From Rhodobacteraceae bacterium WD3A24 (GTDB lineage Bacteria; Pseudomonadota; Alphaproteobacteria; Rhodobacterales; Rhodobacteraceae): a stretch of DNA of 58,111 bases. The notes beneath the pieces were generated by a model. That model made no database searches, had not been told where the DNA came from, and saw only the letters and a list, made by a program, of their open reading frames with translations. The stretch covers positions 1-58,111 of the forward strand of contig PUHN01000017.1 in the NCBI GenBank assembly GCA_002967695.1, read 5' to 3'. The position numbers and the translations under genes were made by a program. Position 1 is the stretch's first letter, and each line of letters begins with the position of its first letter. Of the stretch, positions 21,371 through 29,705 are shown piece after piece.

Positions 21371-21481
21371 GGTGTCTCTCGGGGATTGGGGTGATGCGGC
21401 CCGCCGCAGGCCGGGCGGCGCGCGAGAGCGATCGGGCGATGTTGCAGAATGTCTCCTCCGCGCCCTGTGGCGCGCGCGCCG

Positions 21482-22045
21482 TCAGGCCCGTTCGGCGTAA
21501 TCGAAGGTCTCGGTGTTGACCACGATTGCCTCGTCATTGCCCACGAAGGGCGGCACCATCACCCGCACGCCGTTGTCGAGCAGCGCGGGCTTGAAGCTGT
21601 TGGCGGCGGTCTGGCCCTTGACGACCGGCTCGGTCTCGACGACGCGGCAGGTGACCTTTTGCGGCAGGGTGACGTTGAGCGCCTCGTCGCCGTGGTATTC
21701 GATGGTCACGGTCATGCCGTCCTGAAGAAAGGCGCGGCGTTCGCCGAGAATGTCGGCGGGCAGTTCGATCTGCTCGAAGCTTTCCATGTCCATGAAGACG
21801 ACCATCCCGTCGGATTCGTAGAGAAACTGCTGCTCGCGCTGGTCGAGGCGGGCGCGCTCGATCTTGTCGTCGGAGCGGAACCGTTCGTTGAGCTTGGAGC
21901 CGTTGCGCAGGTTGCGCATCTCGACCTGGGCGAAGGCCCCGCCCTTGCCGGGCTTGACATGGTTGACCTTGGCGACGAGCCACAGCCCCCCGTCATGTTC
22001 GAGAACATTGCCGGGCTTGATTTCGTTGCCGTTGATCCTGGGCAT
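21482..22045 (-). CDS. efp: Elongation factor P
   Basis: EF-P relieves ribosome stalling at polyproline. The 187 residues show three beta domains, beginning [22 protein letters not shown] and ending [12 protein letters not shown]. The acceptor loop near residue 32 reads KPGKGGAF, with a lysine at the position that is modified in many bacteria. No modification genes (epmA, epmB, earP) are in the window. Its own promoter lies upstream. Confidence 0.97.
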   Translation of the reverse strand: MPRINGNEIKPGNVLEHDGGLWLVAKVNHVKPGKGGAFAQVEMRNLRNGSKLNERFRSDDKIERARLDQREQQFLYESDGMVVFMDMESFEQIELPADILGERRAFLQDGMTVTIEYHGDEALNVTLPQKVTCRVVETEPVVKGQTAANSFKPALLDNGVRVMVPPFVGNDEAIVVNTETFDYAERA

Positions 22046-22085
22046 TTCCGACCGTTGAGAAAAGGTTGAAGACGATGTCGCGGCA

Positions 22086-22114
22086 CCTATATCTTGTCTA
22101 CCCGATCGTGACAA
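22086..22114 (-). promoter_or_regulatory. Sigma-70-type promoter of efp
   Basis: Minus strand: TTGTCA (22109-22114), 17 bases, TATAGG (22086-22091). An inverted repeat CTTGTC-N11-GACAAG (22093-22115) overlaps the -35 element and the spacer, so it could be an operator. The leader would be about 35 bases. Confidence 0.6.
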
Positions 22115-22154
22115 GACGACTATATGCGGTGGGGGTCATGCAGTTGTCATGCGT

Positions 22155-22182
22155 TTGACACATGGCAGCCATGCATTATCAC
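22155..22182 (+). promoter_or_regulatory. Possible promoter and operator of the DUF6280 gene
   Basis: TTGACA (22155-22160), 16 bases, TATCAC (22177-22182). The spacer starts with the palindrome CATGGC-A-GCCATG (22161-22173), positioned as an operator would be. The -10 match is only moderate. Confidence 0.4.
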
Positions 22183-22263
22183 GCTATCGAATCGCCAGCC
22201 TTTGGGCTTACACAGGCTTTCACCAGAAAACGCAAGAGCAAGAATAATCCTAAGGACCGCCAG

Positions 22264-22590
22264 ATGTTCGATTTTGTTGACGGCACCGCCCAGAGCAACG
22301 AGCAGGGCCAGCGCGCGCGCAAGCTTTTCGCCGCGGTTGTGCTGGCTGCGCTCGACGACGCGATCGCCGACGACCGCAAATACGGCAACGGCCCCGAGCA
22401 GATCGCCCGCTGGGCGCGTTCGCGCGACGGGCGCGACGTGCTTTCCTGCGCGGGTATCGACCCCAACGAGCGGGTGGTGAAGGGCCTGATGGAGTTCGTG
22501 GCCAAGGGCGTGCGCACCTCCGTGGCGCTGTCGCGCGAGGAAAGCGAGCGTCGCCATCAGCGCGCTGCCGAGGAAGCCGCCGCGGCCTGA
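22264..22590 (+). CDS. DUF6280-family protein (conserved in Rhodobacterales)
   Basis: The 108-residue protein starts MFDFVDGTAQSNEQGQRARK, which matches a highly conserved Rhodobacterales family of unknown function. It is mostly helical with no signal peptide or membrane helix. The C-terminus is charged and alanine-rich (REESERRHQRAAEEAAAA). A longer start at 22162 would add 34 residues without family support and without a ribosome site. It is followed by a strong bidirectional terminator. Confidence 0.82.
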   Translation: MFDFVDGTAQSNEQGQRARKLFAAVVLAALDDAIADDRKYGNGPEQIARWARSRDGRDVLSCAGIDPNERVVKGLMEFVAKGVRTSVALSREESERRHQRAAEEAAAA

Positions 22591-22637
22591 TCGCACCGGC
22601 CGTCGCCGGGCGGTGTCCGGCGTGAGCCGATTTCAAG

Positions 22638-22668
22638 GAAAGACGCGCCCCGCCGGGGCGCGTCTTTC
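22638..22668. terminator. Bidirectional intrinsic terminator
   Basis: A perfect 14-bp stem (22638-22651 with 22655-22668) has a three-base loop. It contains A-rich and T-rich arm ends on both strands. It lies between the convergent DUF6280 and PopZ-like genes, so it can end both transcripts. Confidence 0.85.
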
Positions 22669-22684
22669 GTTGTGCAGGCCGGGC

Positions 22685-23404
22685 TCAGTCCAGCTCGCGG
22701 CTGGCCAGCGCGCGCGCGATCTCGGCGCGCACCATCTTGCGCACGTTGCGGGTGATGCGCTCGCCCAGCCGGCCCTGCAATTCCTCGCGCACGATGCGGG
22801 CGACGAGATCGCGCAGCGCATCCTCATCCAGGCCGGCCGTATCGGTGCCGGTGCCGGCGGCCGGGGCGGAATCGGCAGGCTCCGCCTGCACGGCCTCGGC
22901 CGCGCCCGTGGACGATGTCGGTGCCTGCGGGGCATTGCCGGCAAGCAGCGCGCGGATGCTCTCGGCCGTGGCCGCGTCATCCTCGGCCTCAGGGCGCTTT
23001 GCCTCCGCCTGCGCCGACGACGGTGGGGAGAGCCGGTGCACCTTGTCCGGCGCGGCCTCCGCAGCCTCGTCGCCCTCCGTCTTTGCCGCCGTATCGCGGG
23101 GCTCGCTGCCATCGGGATCCCAATCCTCGGCGCGGCCCGCGACGGCCGCTTCTAGATCGGCGATCGTCCGTTCGAGCGAGGCAAGCTCGTCCTCCCCCTG
23201 CGTGGGGTCGCCGTTGCCGTCCACCGAAGGCTCCACGGCGTCGCCGGACGGCCCGCCAGCCTCGTCGGGGACGCGTAGCGCCGGGGTCAGAACAAGGCGG
23301 TCCTGCGGCGCGCTCTCCGGGCGGGGCGGGGTGTCCCGAGAGACGAGGCGGCGGATGGAGGAGAGCACATCCTCGATCTCGCGGCTGCTCATCGGATCAG
23401 ACAT
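22685..23404 (-). CDS. PopZ-like polar organising protein (DUF2497-related)
   Basis: The 239-residue protein has a short N-terminal helix (REIEDVLSSIRRLVSRD, residues 8-24), a long acidic Pro/Glu/Asp/Ala-rich linker (about 25-190), and a C-terminal helical block (LRDLVARIVREELQGRLGER and the following 20 residues). Caulobacter PopZ is built the same way: a MEEILASIRRIISED N-terminus, an acidic linker and a C-terminal oligomerisation block. The order pcm, tolC, PopZ-like is the same as in many alphaproteobacteria, where valS follows. Role at the pole is therefore inferred. The ATG at 23404 matches this N-terminus. Confidence 0.7.
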   Translation of the reverse strand: MSDPMSSREIEDVLSSIRRLVSRDTPPRPESAPQDRLVLTPALRVPDEAGGPSGDAVEPSVDGNGDPTQGEDELASLERTIADLEAAVAGRAEDWDPDGSEPRDTAAKTEGDEAAEAAPDKVHRLSPPSSAQAEAKRPEAEDDAATAESIRALLAGNAPQAPTSSTGAAEAVQAEPADSAPAAGTGTDTAGLDEDALRDLVARIVREELQGRLGERITRNVRKMVRAEIARALASRELD

Positions 23405-23529
23405 GGCATCATTCCCTCGGCAATGCACTCTCATGCTAGTCCCAAGCCCGCTGCGACACAACTGCTTGTGGCACGTCGGCGCTTGAGCGGCACTTTTGCG
23501 CAACAGATCGGGCCGGGCAGGGCGCGCGG

Positions 23530-24942
23530 CTACTGGCGGCCGATGCTTTCGAGCACGCGGTCGAGCCGCTCGCCCTGAATGCTGGTGGCGGGCGCGTCGC
23601 GCACGGCCTCGTAATAGGCCTCGGGGTCGTAGGTCGGGATGCCGAGGTCGAGATGATCCACCGTCAGCAGGCCCATCGCCTGCAGCAGCCGGTAGGTCGC
23701 CGTCTGAAGCGCCGCCTCGGCGGAAATGCGCGTGGTGCGCGCGTCGAGCAGCTCCTGTTCGGCGTCGAGCACGTCGAGCGTCGTGCGCGCGCCCAGCGTC
23801 GCCTCTTCGCTGACGCCTTCATAGGCGGTCTGCGCGGCACTGATCTGCTGGTCGCTGGCCGCGAGCCGGGCCTGCGCCACCCGGACGCCCGACCACGCCG
23901 CGCCCACCTGCTGAAGAACCTCGGCCACGGTCTGATGCAGCGCCGCGCGGGCGGAATCGCGTCGCGCCACCGCTTGCCGATAGGTGGAGGAGAGCTGCCC
24001 GCCCCTGTAGATCGGCCGCGAATAGCTCAGCGATGCGCTCAACTCCGCATCGTCGCCGGGCAGGGCGGTCGACAGGTTCGCCCCGGCATTGACGCTGCCC
24101 TGGCGGGCGAGGCGGGCGATCTCGACATTGAGTTCGGAGGCGGCGACCTGGTGGCGCGCCTCGATGATCGCGGGATGATTGCGCCGCGCGACGTTCTGCG
24201 CGGCCTCCAGGCTCGAAGCCGTCTCCGGCCGGCGGGCGGGGTTTCGCAGGTCGCCCGGATAGCGGCCGACGGCGGCGTTGAAGCTCTCGCGCGCGACGTC
24301 GAGATCGCCCTCGGCGGCGGCCAGATTGCTGCGCGCCGCGGCGAGGCGGGCCTCGGCGATGGCAACGTCGGTGCGCGTGATCTCGCCGACCTCGAACCGG
24401 TCGCGTGCGGCCTGAAGCTCCTGCCGGATCAGTTCGAGGTTGTTGCGGCGCAGCCCGACGGTCTGCGCGGCGCTGCGCACGTCCATGAAGGCCTGCACCG
24501 CCTGCAAGAGCACCTGCTGTTCGACGTTACGAAGCGTCGCGCGGGTGGCCAGCACGTTTTCGCGGGCCGCGTCGATGCCGAGCTGCCCGCGGCCGAAATC
24601 GAGCAGCGTGACCTCCGCCGCCAGTTCGAAGGTCGCGTTGACGCTTTGCGGCGGCGCGAGGTCGGGGTTCTCGGGAGTCTCGGCGCCGTCGATCCCCACG
24701 CCGGAGCGCCAGCTGCCGCGGGCGATGAAGTTGAGCACCGGTCGCAGCCCGGCCAGCGCCTGGGCGGCATCCTCGTCCGCGGCGCGCAGAACGGCGCGGT
24801 TCTGCTCCAGCAGGTTGGAGTTGCGATAGGCCGCGATGAGGGTATCGGTCAGCGTCTCGGCGCGCGCCAGCTGCGGCGCGGTCGCGGCGATCCCGGCTGC
24901 CAGCACCAGCCCCGCAAGGCCCTTAACTCCGCTCAGTCGCAT
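23530..24942 (-). CDS. tolC: TolC-family outer membrane efflux protein
   Basis: TolC-type proteins form the outer membrane channel of type I secretion and multidrug efflux. The 470 residues start with a signal peptide (ending APQLARAETLTD) and contain two repeats of the coiled-coil/beta-strand plan (QAVQAFMDVRSAAQTV and VLQQVGAAWSGVRVAQARL). Its length is normal. It lies 42 bases downstream of pcm on the same strand, a common order. No inner-membrane partner is adjacent. Confidence 0.92.
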   Translation of the reverse strand: MRLSGVKGLAGLVLAAGIAATAPQLARAETLTDTLIAAYRNSNLLEQNRAVLRAADEDAAQALAGLRPVLNFIARGSWRSGVGIDGAETPENPDLAPPQSVNATFELAAEVTLLDFGRGQLGIDAARENVLATRATLRNVEQQVLLQAVQAFMDVRSAAQTVGLRRNNLELIRQELQAARDRFEVGEITRTDVAIAEARLAAARSNLAAAEGDLDVARESFNAAVGRYPGDLRNPARRPETASSLEAAQNVARRNHPAIIEARHQVAASELNVEIARLARQGSVNAGANLSTALPGDDAELSASLSYSRPIYRGGQLSSTYRQAVARRDSARAALHQTVAEVLQQVGAAWSGVRVAQARLAASDQQISAAQTAYEGVSEEATLGARTTLDVLDAEQELLDARTTRISAEAALQTATYRLLQAMGLLTVDHLDLGIPTYDPEAYYEAVRDAPATSIQGERLDRVLESIGRQ

Positions 24943-24984
24943 CCGCCGGCCCTCCCGATCTGATTCATTGCCCTCGACTCGCGC

Positions 24985-25638
24985 CTAGAGCGCGAAGCTG
25001 GGCGCGCGCGCAAATCCGTCGAGCACGGGCGCGCCGGCATTGAAGGCGTCGCGCCAGTCGATGTGCCCGTCGAGCTTGTAGCCGATCCGCACCACGCCAA
25101 GGACACCCTCCATGAACACACATCCGATCCGCCCGCCCTCGCGGAGCTGGTCGGTGATGGCGTCGGGCACTGCCTCGACGCCGCCTTCGACGACGATCAC
25201 GTCATAGGGGCCGTGCCGGGGCGCTCCGCCCGCCAGCGGTCCGTTCACGACGGCGACGTTGTCGACCTCCTGCGCGGCGAGCCGGGCCTGTGCCTCGGCC
25301 GCCAGATCCGAATCCTCCTCAAGAGCGACAACGGCCTCGGCGAGGCGGGAGATGACGGCGGCGGAGTAGCCCATCGCCGCGCCGATATCGAGCACCAGCT
25401 CATTGGACCGGATGTCGAGGGTGTCGAGCATCTTGGCCAGGGTGCGCGGGTCGAGCATCACCCGATCCGCCCCCAGATGCAGGTTCTCGCCGGCATAGGC
25501 GACCTCGCGCAGCTCGTCAGGCACATAGGCCTCGCGCGGGATGCGCAGCATCGCGTCGATAATCGGAAATTTCGTGACATCCGCCGGGCGGACCTGGGTG
25601 TCGACCATCATGGTGCGGCGGGCGGCGAAATCCGTCAT
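24985..25638 (-). CDS. pcm: Protein-L-isoaspartate O-methyltransferase family protein
   Basis: The 217 residues fit the PCMT family, which repairs damaged aspartyl residues. The SAM site reads [19 protein letters not shown] (about 82-100), and the N-terminal substrate block is [20 protein letters not shown]. The motif differs from the classic EIGTGSGYQ, as in the alphaproteobacterial subfamily encoded next to tolC, so the true substrate is less certain. Confidence 0.85.
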   Translation of the reverse strand: MTDFAARRTMMVDTQVRPADVTKFPIIDAMLRIPREAYVPDELREVAYAGENLHLGADRVMLDPRTLAKMLDTLDIRSNELVLDIGAAMGYSAAVISRLAEAVVALEEDSDLAAEAQARLAAQEVDNVAVVNGPLAGGAPRHGPYDVIVVEGGVEAVPDAITDQLREGGRIGCVFMEGVLGVVRIGYKLDGHIDWRDAFNAGAPVLDGFARAPSFAL

Positions 25639-25735
25639 CGGCTGGACTCTTCGGTCTGTTTGCGCTCGTCACCCTCTTGCCACAGAAGCCCGGGCCCGGC
25701 AACACGCCCGTGGCCCCGGCGCGGCGGCAGCCGGG

Positions 25736-26395
25736 TCAGCGACGCCGGTCGCGGCGGGACGACATCGGCTGGAAGGCCACACCGACATGGGCCTCGCAAT
25801 AAGGCTTGCCCGCCTGAACCGGCAGCCCGCAGAACCAGAAATCCTCGGTCGCGGGGTCCCCGACGGGCCATTTGCAGGTCCGCTCGGTCAACTCCATCAG
25901 GGTGAGCCTGCGCGCCTTCTTCTCGACCTCACGCACCGAGGCCAGCGCCTCGGGGCTGATCTCGTTCGCCGAGGGCTGGGGCGGGAGCGGCTGTCCGGCG
26001 CTCCCGGCCGCGCGGCGGGCCGGTGCCGCGGGGGCGTCGGGCTCCGCGGCGAGCGTCTCCGACGCCATCTCGTCGGCATCGGGCTCGGACTCCTCGGCAG
26101 TTTCGGCGTCGCCGGCGGGCTGCCGGGTGGGGCCGGGCTCTGCGAAGGCGGCTGTTGCGCCGGCTGCGGTCTCGGGGCGGGGGGACGTGGTGTCGGCCGC
26201 CTCCGCCGCCGTCGCAGCCTCCGGGGCAGGTTCGCCCGCGGGCGCGCCGGTGCGGTTCGACAGGCCGAGCCGATGGACCTTGCCGATCACCGCGTTTCGG
26301 GTTACGCCCCCGAGTTCCTTGGCGATCTGCGATGCCGACTGGCCTTCGGCCCACATTCTCTTGAGCGTTTCGACTCGCTCATTGGTCCAGGACAT
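25736..26395 (-). CDS. gcrA: GcrA cell-cycle regulator
   Basis: GcrA is an alphaproteobacterial factor that binds RNA polymerase sigma-70 and activates genes at methylated GANTC sites. The N-terminus is diagnostic: MSWTNERVETLKRMWAEG followed by SASQIAKELGG and NAVIGKVHRLGLS. The middle (about 50-155) is a low-complexity Ala/Pro/Glu linker. The C-terminal block CKWPVGDP...FCGLPVQAGKPYCEAH (about 180-205) has the conserved cysteines. The 219-residue length is within the family range. It is divergent from the ABC-2 permease gene. Confidence 0.96.
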   Translation of the reverse strand: MSWTNERVETLKRMWAEGQSASQIAKELGGVTRNAVIGKVHRLGLSNRTGAPAGEPAPEAATAAEAADTTSPRPETAAGATAAFAEPGPTRQPAGDAETAEESEPDADEMASETLAAEPDAPAAPARRAAGSAGQPLPPQPSANEISPEALASVREVEKKARRLTLMELTERTCKWPVGDPATEDFWFCGLPVQAGKPYCEAHVGVAFQPMSSRRDRRR

Positions 26396-26530
26396 GGATG
26401 GCCTCCGGGTTGCAGAGCGGCGGGCGGGGCTCGCGCCACTCTGGCGAATTCATGACTGCCCGTTAGAATAATGGCAGGCGGCGCAGATACAAGCGCGGCA
26501 CGCGAAACACAAGCATACGGAGACAGCCCG

Positions 26531-27382
26531 ATGGCGGATATCGTGAGCGGGACGGGCGACAGTGCCAGCAGGTCCATGGCCGCCGGAGAGCGCGCGATGG
26601 GCGTGCGCCGGTTCGGCCGGGTCAACTGGCTGGGGATGTGGACACTGGCCATGCGCGAGATCCGCCGGTTCATGGCGGTGTGGACCCAGACCCTGATGGC
26701 GCCGCTGATCACGGCGGTGCTGTTCCTGACGGTGTTCAATCTTGCCATCGGGCCCACCCGGGGCGAGGTGATGGGCGTGCCCTTCGTGGCCTTCCTCTCG
26801 CCGGGCATCCTGATGATGAACGTCATCCAGAACGCCTTTGCCAACACCTCGTCATCGATCGTGATCGCCAAGGTTCAGGGCAATATCGTCGATACCCTCA
26901 TGCCGCCGCTGGCCCCGCTGGAGCTGGTGATCGGCTTTGTCGCCGGGGGCGTGGTGCGCGGCGTGATCGTGGCGACGGTGATCGCCGGGCTGGTCATCGT
27001 GGGGCTGGACGTGCCGATGACGCACCCGGTCTGGGCGGCGGTCTTCGTGCTGCTGGGCTCGGCATTTCTGAGCATCATCGGCATCGTCGCGGCGATCTTC
27101 GCCAACAAGTTCGATCAGATCGCGGCGATCACCAATTTCGTCATCATGCCGCTGTCGTTTCTGTCGGGGACGTTCTATTCGATCGACATGATGCCGCCGA
27201 TGATGCAGACGATCAGCCACTGGAACCCGATCTTCTATCTCATCGACGGTGTACGCTACGGCATGATCGGGGCCTCCGACGGCTCGCCCTGGTTCGGGCT
27301 GGCGGTGATTTCGGGCGCGATCCTCGCGCTGGGCTGGTTGTGTTGGTACTGGTTCCGCATCGGCTACCGGCTCAAGACCTGA
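26531..27382 (+). CDS. ABC-2 type transport permease
   Basis: The 283-residue membrane protein has six hydrophobic helices and the ABC-2 pattern of drug/polysaccharide exporters: FLSPGILMMNVIQNAFANTS, FANKFDQIAAITNFVIMPLSFLSG and the WNPIFYLIDGVRYG signature near the end. No ATPase gene is adjacent, so it must pair with one encoded elsewhere. The ATG at 26531 has ggag 10 bases upstream; a start 60 bases earlier lacks one. Confidence 0.88.
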   Translation: MADIVSGTGDSASRSMAAGERAMGVRRFGRVNWLGMWTLAMREIRRFMAVWTQTLMAPLITAVLFLTVFNLAIGPTRGEVMGVPFVAFLSPGILMMNVIQNAFANTSSSIVIAKVQGNIVDTLMPPLAPLELVIGFVAGGVVRGVIVATVIAGLVIVGLDVPMTHPVWAAVFVLLGSAFLSIIGIVAAIFANKFDQIAAITNFVIMPLSFLSGTFYSIDMMPPMMQTISHWNPIFYLIDGVRYGMIGASDGSPWFGLAVISGAILALGWLCWYWFRIGYRLKT

Positions 27383-27456
27383 TCGCGCGGCGGCGTTGAC
27401 TTGCCCTCGGCGCTTTGGCACTGGATGGGCTTCGCGTCTTCCCGAGGGCTGGTACC

Positions 27457-28644
27457 ATGATCCCTGCCGTTCTGCCGACCTACAATCGCACGCCGCTGAG
27501 TTTCGTCTCGGGCGAGGGCTGCTGGCTGCGCGAGGAGAGCGGGCGGCACTATCTCGATTTCGGCGCGGGCATCGGCGTGAACGCGCTGGGCCATGCCAAC
27601 CCGGCGCTGGTCGAGGCGCTGACCGCGCAGGCCGAAAAGCTGTGGCATGTCTCGAACCTCTACCGCATCCCGCAGCAGGAACGTCTCGCCGAGCTGCTTG
27701 TCGACCAAACCTTCGCCGACACCGTCTTCTTCACCAATTCGGGCACCGAGGCCGCCGAGCTGGCCATCAAGATGGTGCGCAAGTACTGGCATGACCGGGG
27801 CGAGAGCGCGCGCAGCCGCATCCTGACCTTCGAGGGCGCCTTCCACGGCCGCTCCACCGCCGCCATCGCGGCCGCCGGGGCGGAAAAGCTCACCGCCGGC
27901 TTCGGCCCGCTCATGCCGGGCTTCGAGACGCTGGGCTGGGGCGACCACGACGCCCTGCATGCGGCGCTGGACGAGACCGTCGCCGCCGTGATGATCGAGC
28001 CCATCCAGGGCGAGGGCGGCATCCGCCCGCTGCCCGACGCCTGCCTCAAGGGCCTGCGCGAGCTCTGCGACCGCACGGGCGCGCTCCTCGTGCTTGACGA
28101 GGTGCAGTGCGGCATGGGCCGCTCGGGCCGGCTCTTCGCCCATGAATGGGCCGGCATCGCGCCCGACATCATGCTCGTCGCCAAGGGCATCGGCGGGGGC
28201 TTCCCGCTGGGCGCCGTGCTCGCCACCGAGGCGGCCGGCGCGCCGATGGGCGCGGGCACGCACGGCTCGACCTATGGCGGCAACCCGCTCGGCTGCGCGG
28301 TCGGCGCGAAGATCATGGAGATCGTCGCCGACGAGGCGTTCCTTGCCGAGGTGCGCCGCAAGGCCGGCGCCCTGCGCCAGAAGCTCGAAGGGCTTGCCGC
28401 CAGCCACCCCGACGTCATCGAGGGGGTGCGCGGGACCGGGCTGATGCTGGGCCTGAAATGCCGGGTGACGAATACCGACTTCGTCAAGGCGGGCCATGAT
28501 GCCGGCATCCTGACGGTCCCGGCGGCCGAGAACGTCGTGCGCGTGCTGCCCCCGCTCAACGTGACGGACGCCGAGATGGACGAGGCCCTCGCACGCCTCG
28601 ACCGCGCGGCGCTGGCCGCCGCCCCCGACGGCGCGCGCGGCTGA
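27457..28644 (+). CDS. argD: Acetylornithine/succinyldiaminopimelate transaminase
   Basis: ArgD makes N-acetylornithine in arginine synthesis and can serve lysine synthesis. The 395 residues show the class III aminotransferase pattern: [36 protein letters not shown] and the PLP lysine in [14 protein letters not shown]. The start at 27457 ([14 protein letters not shown]) is the family start. It is followed by argF 43 bases later, a usual alphaproteobacterial pair close to gcrA. Confidence 0.96.
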   Translation: MIPAVLPTYNRTPLSFVSGEGCWLREESGRHYLDFGAGIGVNALGHANPALVEALTAQAEKLWHVSNLYRIPQQERLAELLVDQTFADTVFFTNSGTEAAELAIKMVRKYWHDRGESARSRILTFEGAFHGRSTAAIAAAGAEKLTAGFGPLMPGFETLGWGDHDALHAALDETVAAVMIEPIQGEGGIRPLPDACLKGLRELCDRTGALLVLDEVQCGMGRSGRLFAHEWAGIAPDIMLVAKGIGGGFPLGAVLATEAAGAPMGAGTHGSTYGGNPLGCAVGAKIMEIVADEAFLAEVRRKAGALRQKLEGLAASHPDVIEGVRGTGLMLGLKCRVTNTDFVKAGHDAGILTVPAAENVVRVLPPLNVTDAEMDEALARLDRAALAAAPDGARG

Positions 28645-28687
28645 CCCTGCCTGCCGCACGGCACAACGATACGGAAAAATGCGTCTC

Positions 28688-29614
28688 ATGAACCACTTCC
28701 TCGATATCGACAGGACCGATCCGGCAGCGCTGCGCGCGATGCTGGATCAGGCCGCCGCCATGAAGGCAGCCCGCGCGGGCCGGCCCCGCGGGGCGCGCGA
28801 TGACGAACAGCCTCTGCAGGGGCGGATGGTCGCGCTGATCTTCGAGAAACCCTCGACCCGCACCCGGGTGAGCTTCGATGTGGGCGTGCGCCAGATGGGC
28901 GGGGAGAGCCTCGTCCTATCGGGCGGCGAGATGCAGCTGGGCCACGGCGAATCCATCGCCGACACGGCGCGTGTGCTTTCGCGCTATGTCGATCTCGTCA
29001 TGATCCGCACCTTTCAGGAGGCCGCGCTGCACGATCTGGCCGCGCATGCCTCGGTGCCGGTGATCAACGGGCTGACCGATCGCAGCCACCCCTGTCAGAT
29101 CATGGCCGATCTGCTGACCTATGAGGAGCATCGCGGGCCCGTCACGGGGCGCAAGGTGGTCTGGGCGGGCGACGGCAACAATGTCTGCGCCTCGTTCATC
29201 CAGGCCGCGGCGGCGTTCGGCTTTGCCTTCACCTTCACCGGCCCCGAGGCGCATGAGCCCGATCCGGAGATCGTCGCCGCCGCGCGCGGCCGCGGCGCGC
29301 GCATCGAGATCGAGCGCGATCCGCAGACGGCGGTGGCGGGGGCCGATCTGGTGGTCACCGACACTTGGGTGTCGATGCATGACGGCGCCGAGTCCCGCGC
29401 GGCCCGCCACGCGGCTCTGAGCCCCTATCGGGTCAACGAGGCGCTGATGGCGCGCGCCAGGCCCGACGCGCTGTTCATGCACTGCCTGCCCGCCCATCGC
29501 GGCGAAGAGGCGACCGACGCGGTGCTCGACGGGCCGCAATCAGTGATCTTCGACGAGGCGGAGAACCGGCTGCACGCGCAAAAGGCGATCATGCGCTGGT
29601 GCCTCGACGTCTGA
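28688..29614 (+). CDS. argF: Ornithine carbamoyltransferase
   Basis: ArgF forms citrulline from ornithine and carbamoyl phosphate. The 308 residues contain the carbamoyl-phosphate loop KPSTRTR (about 51-57), HPCQ, the ornithine loop and [10 protein letters not shown] near the end. The start at 28688 (MNHFLDI) is preferred over one 9 bases earlier because it matches the family. It forms an operon with argD. Confidence 0.97.
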   Translation: MNHFLDIDRTDPAALRAMLDQAAAMKAARAGRPRGARDDEQPLQGRMVALIFEKPSTRTRVSFDVGVRQMGGESLVLSGGEMQLGHGESIADTARVLSRYVDLVMIRTFQEAALHDLAAHASVPVINGLTDRSHPCQIMADLLTYEEHRGPVTGRKVVWAGDGNNVCASFIQAAAAFGFAFTFTGPEAHEPDPEIVAAARGRGARIEIERDPQTAVAGADLVVTDTWVSMHDGAESRAARHAALSPYRVNEALMARARPDALFMHCLPAHRGEEATDAVLDGPQSVIFDEAENRLHAQKAIMRWCLDV

Positions 29615-29705
29615 GCTGACCGAGCGCGCGCGGCAGAACGCGCGGCGGCTTGCCGCGCCGGCGCCGGGCGGCTACACCGGCGGCCGGCAACGGCGAAGGG
29701 GGGAC

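Noticed and set aside
22638-22668. Repeat or attachment site
   Set aside because: Position between two convergent genes and the stem structure are explained by a bidirectional terminator.
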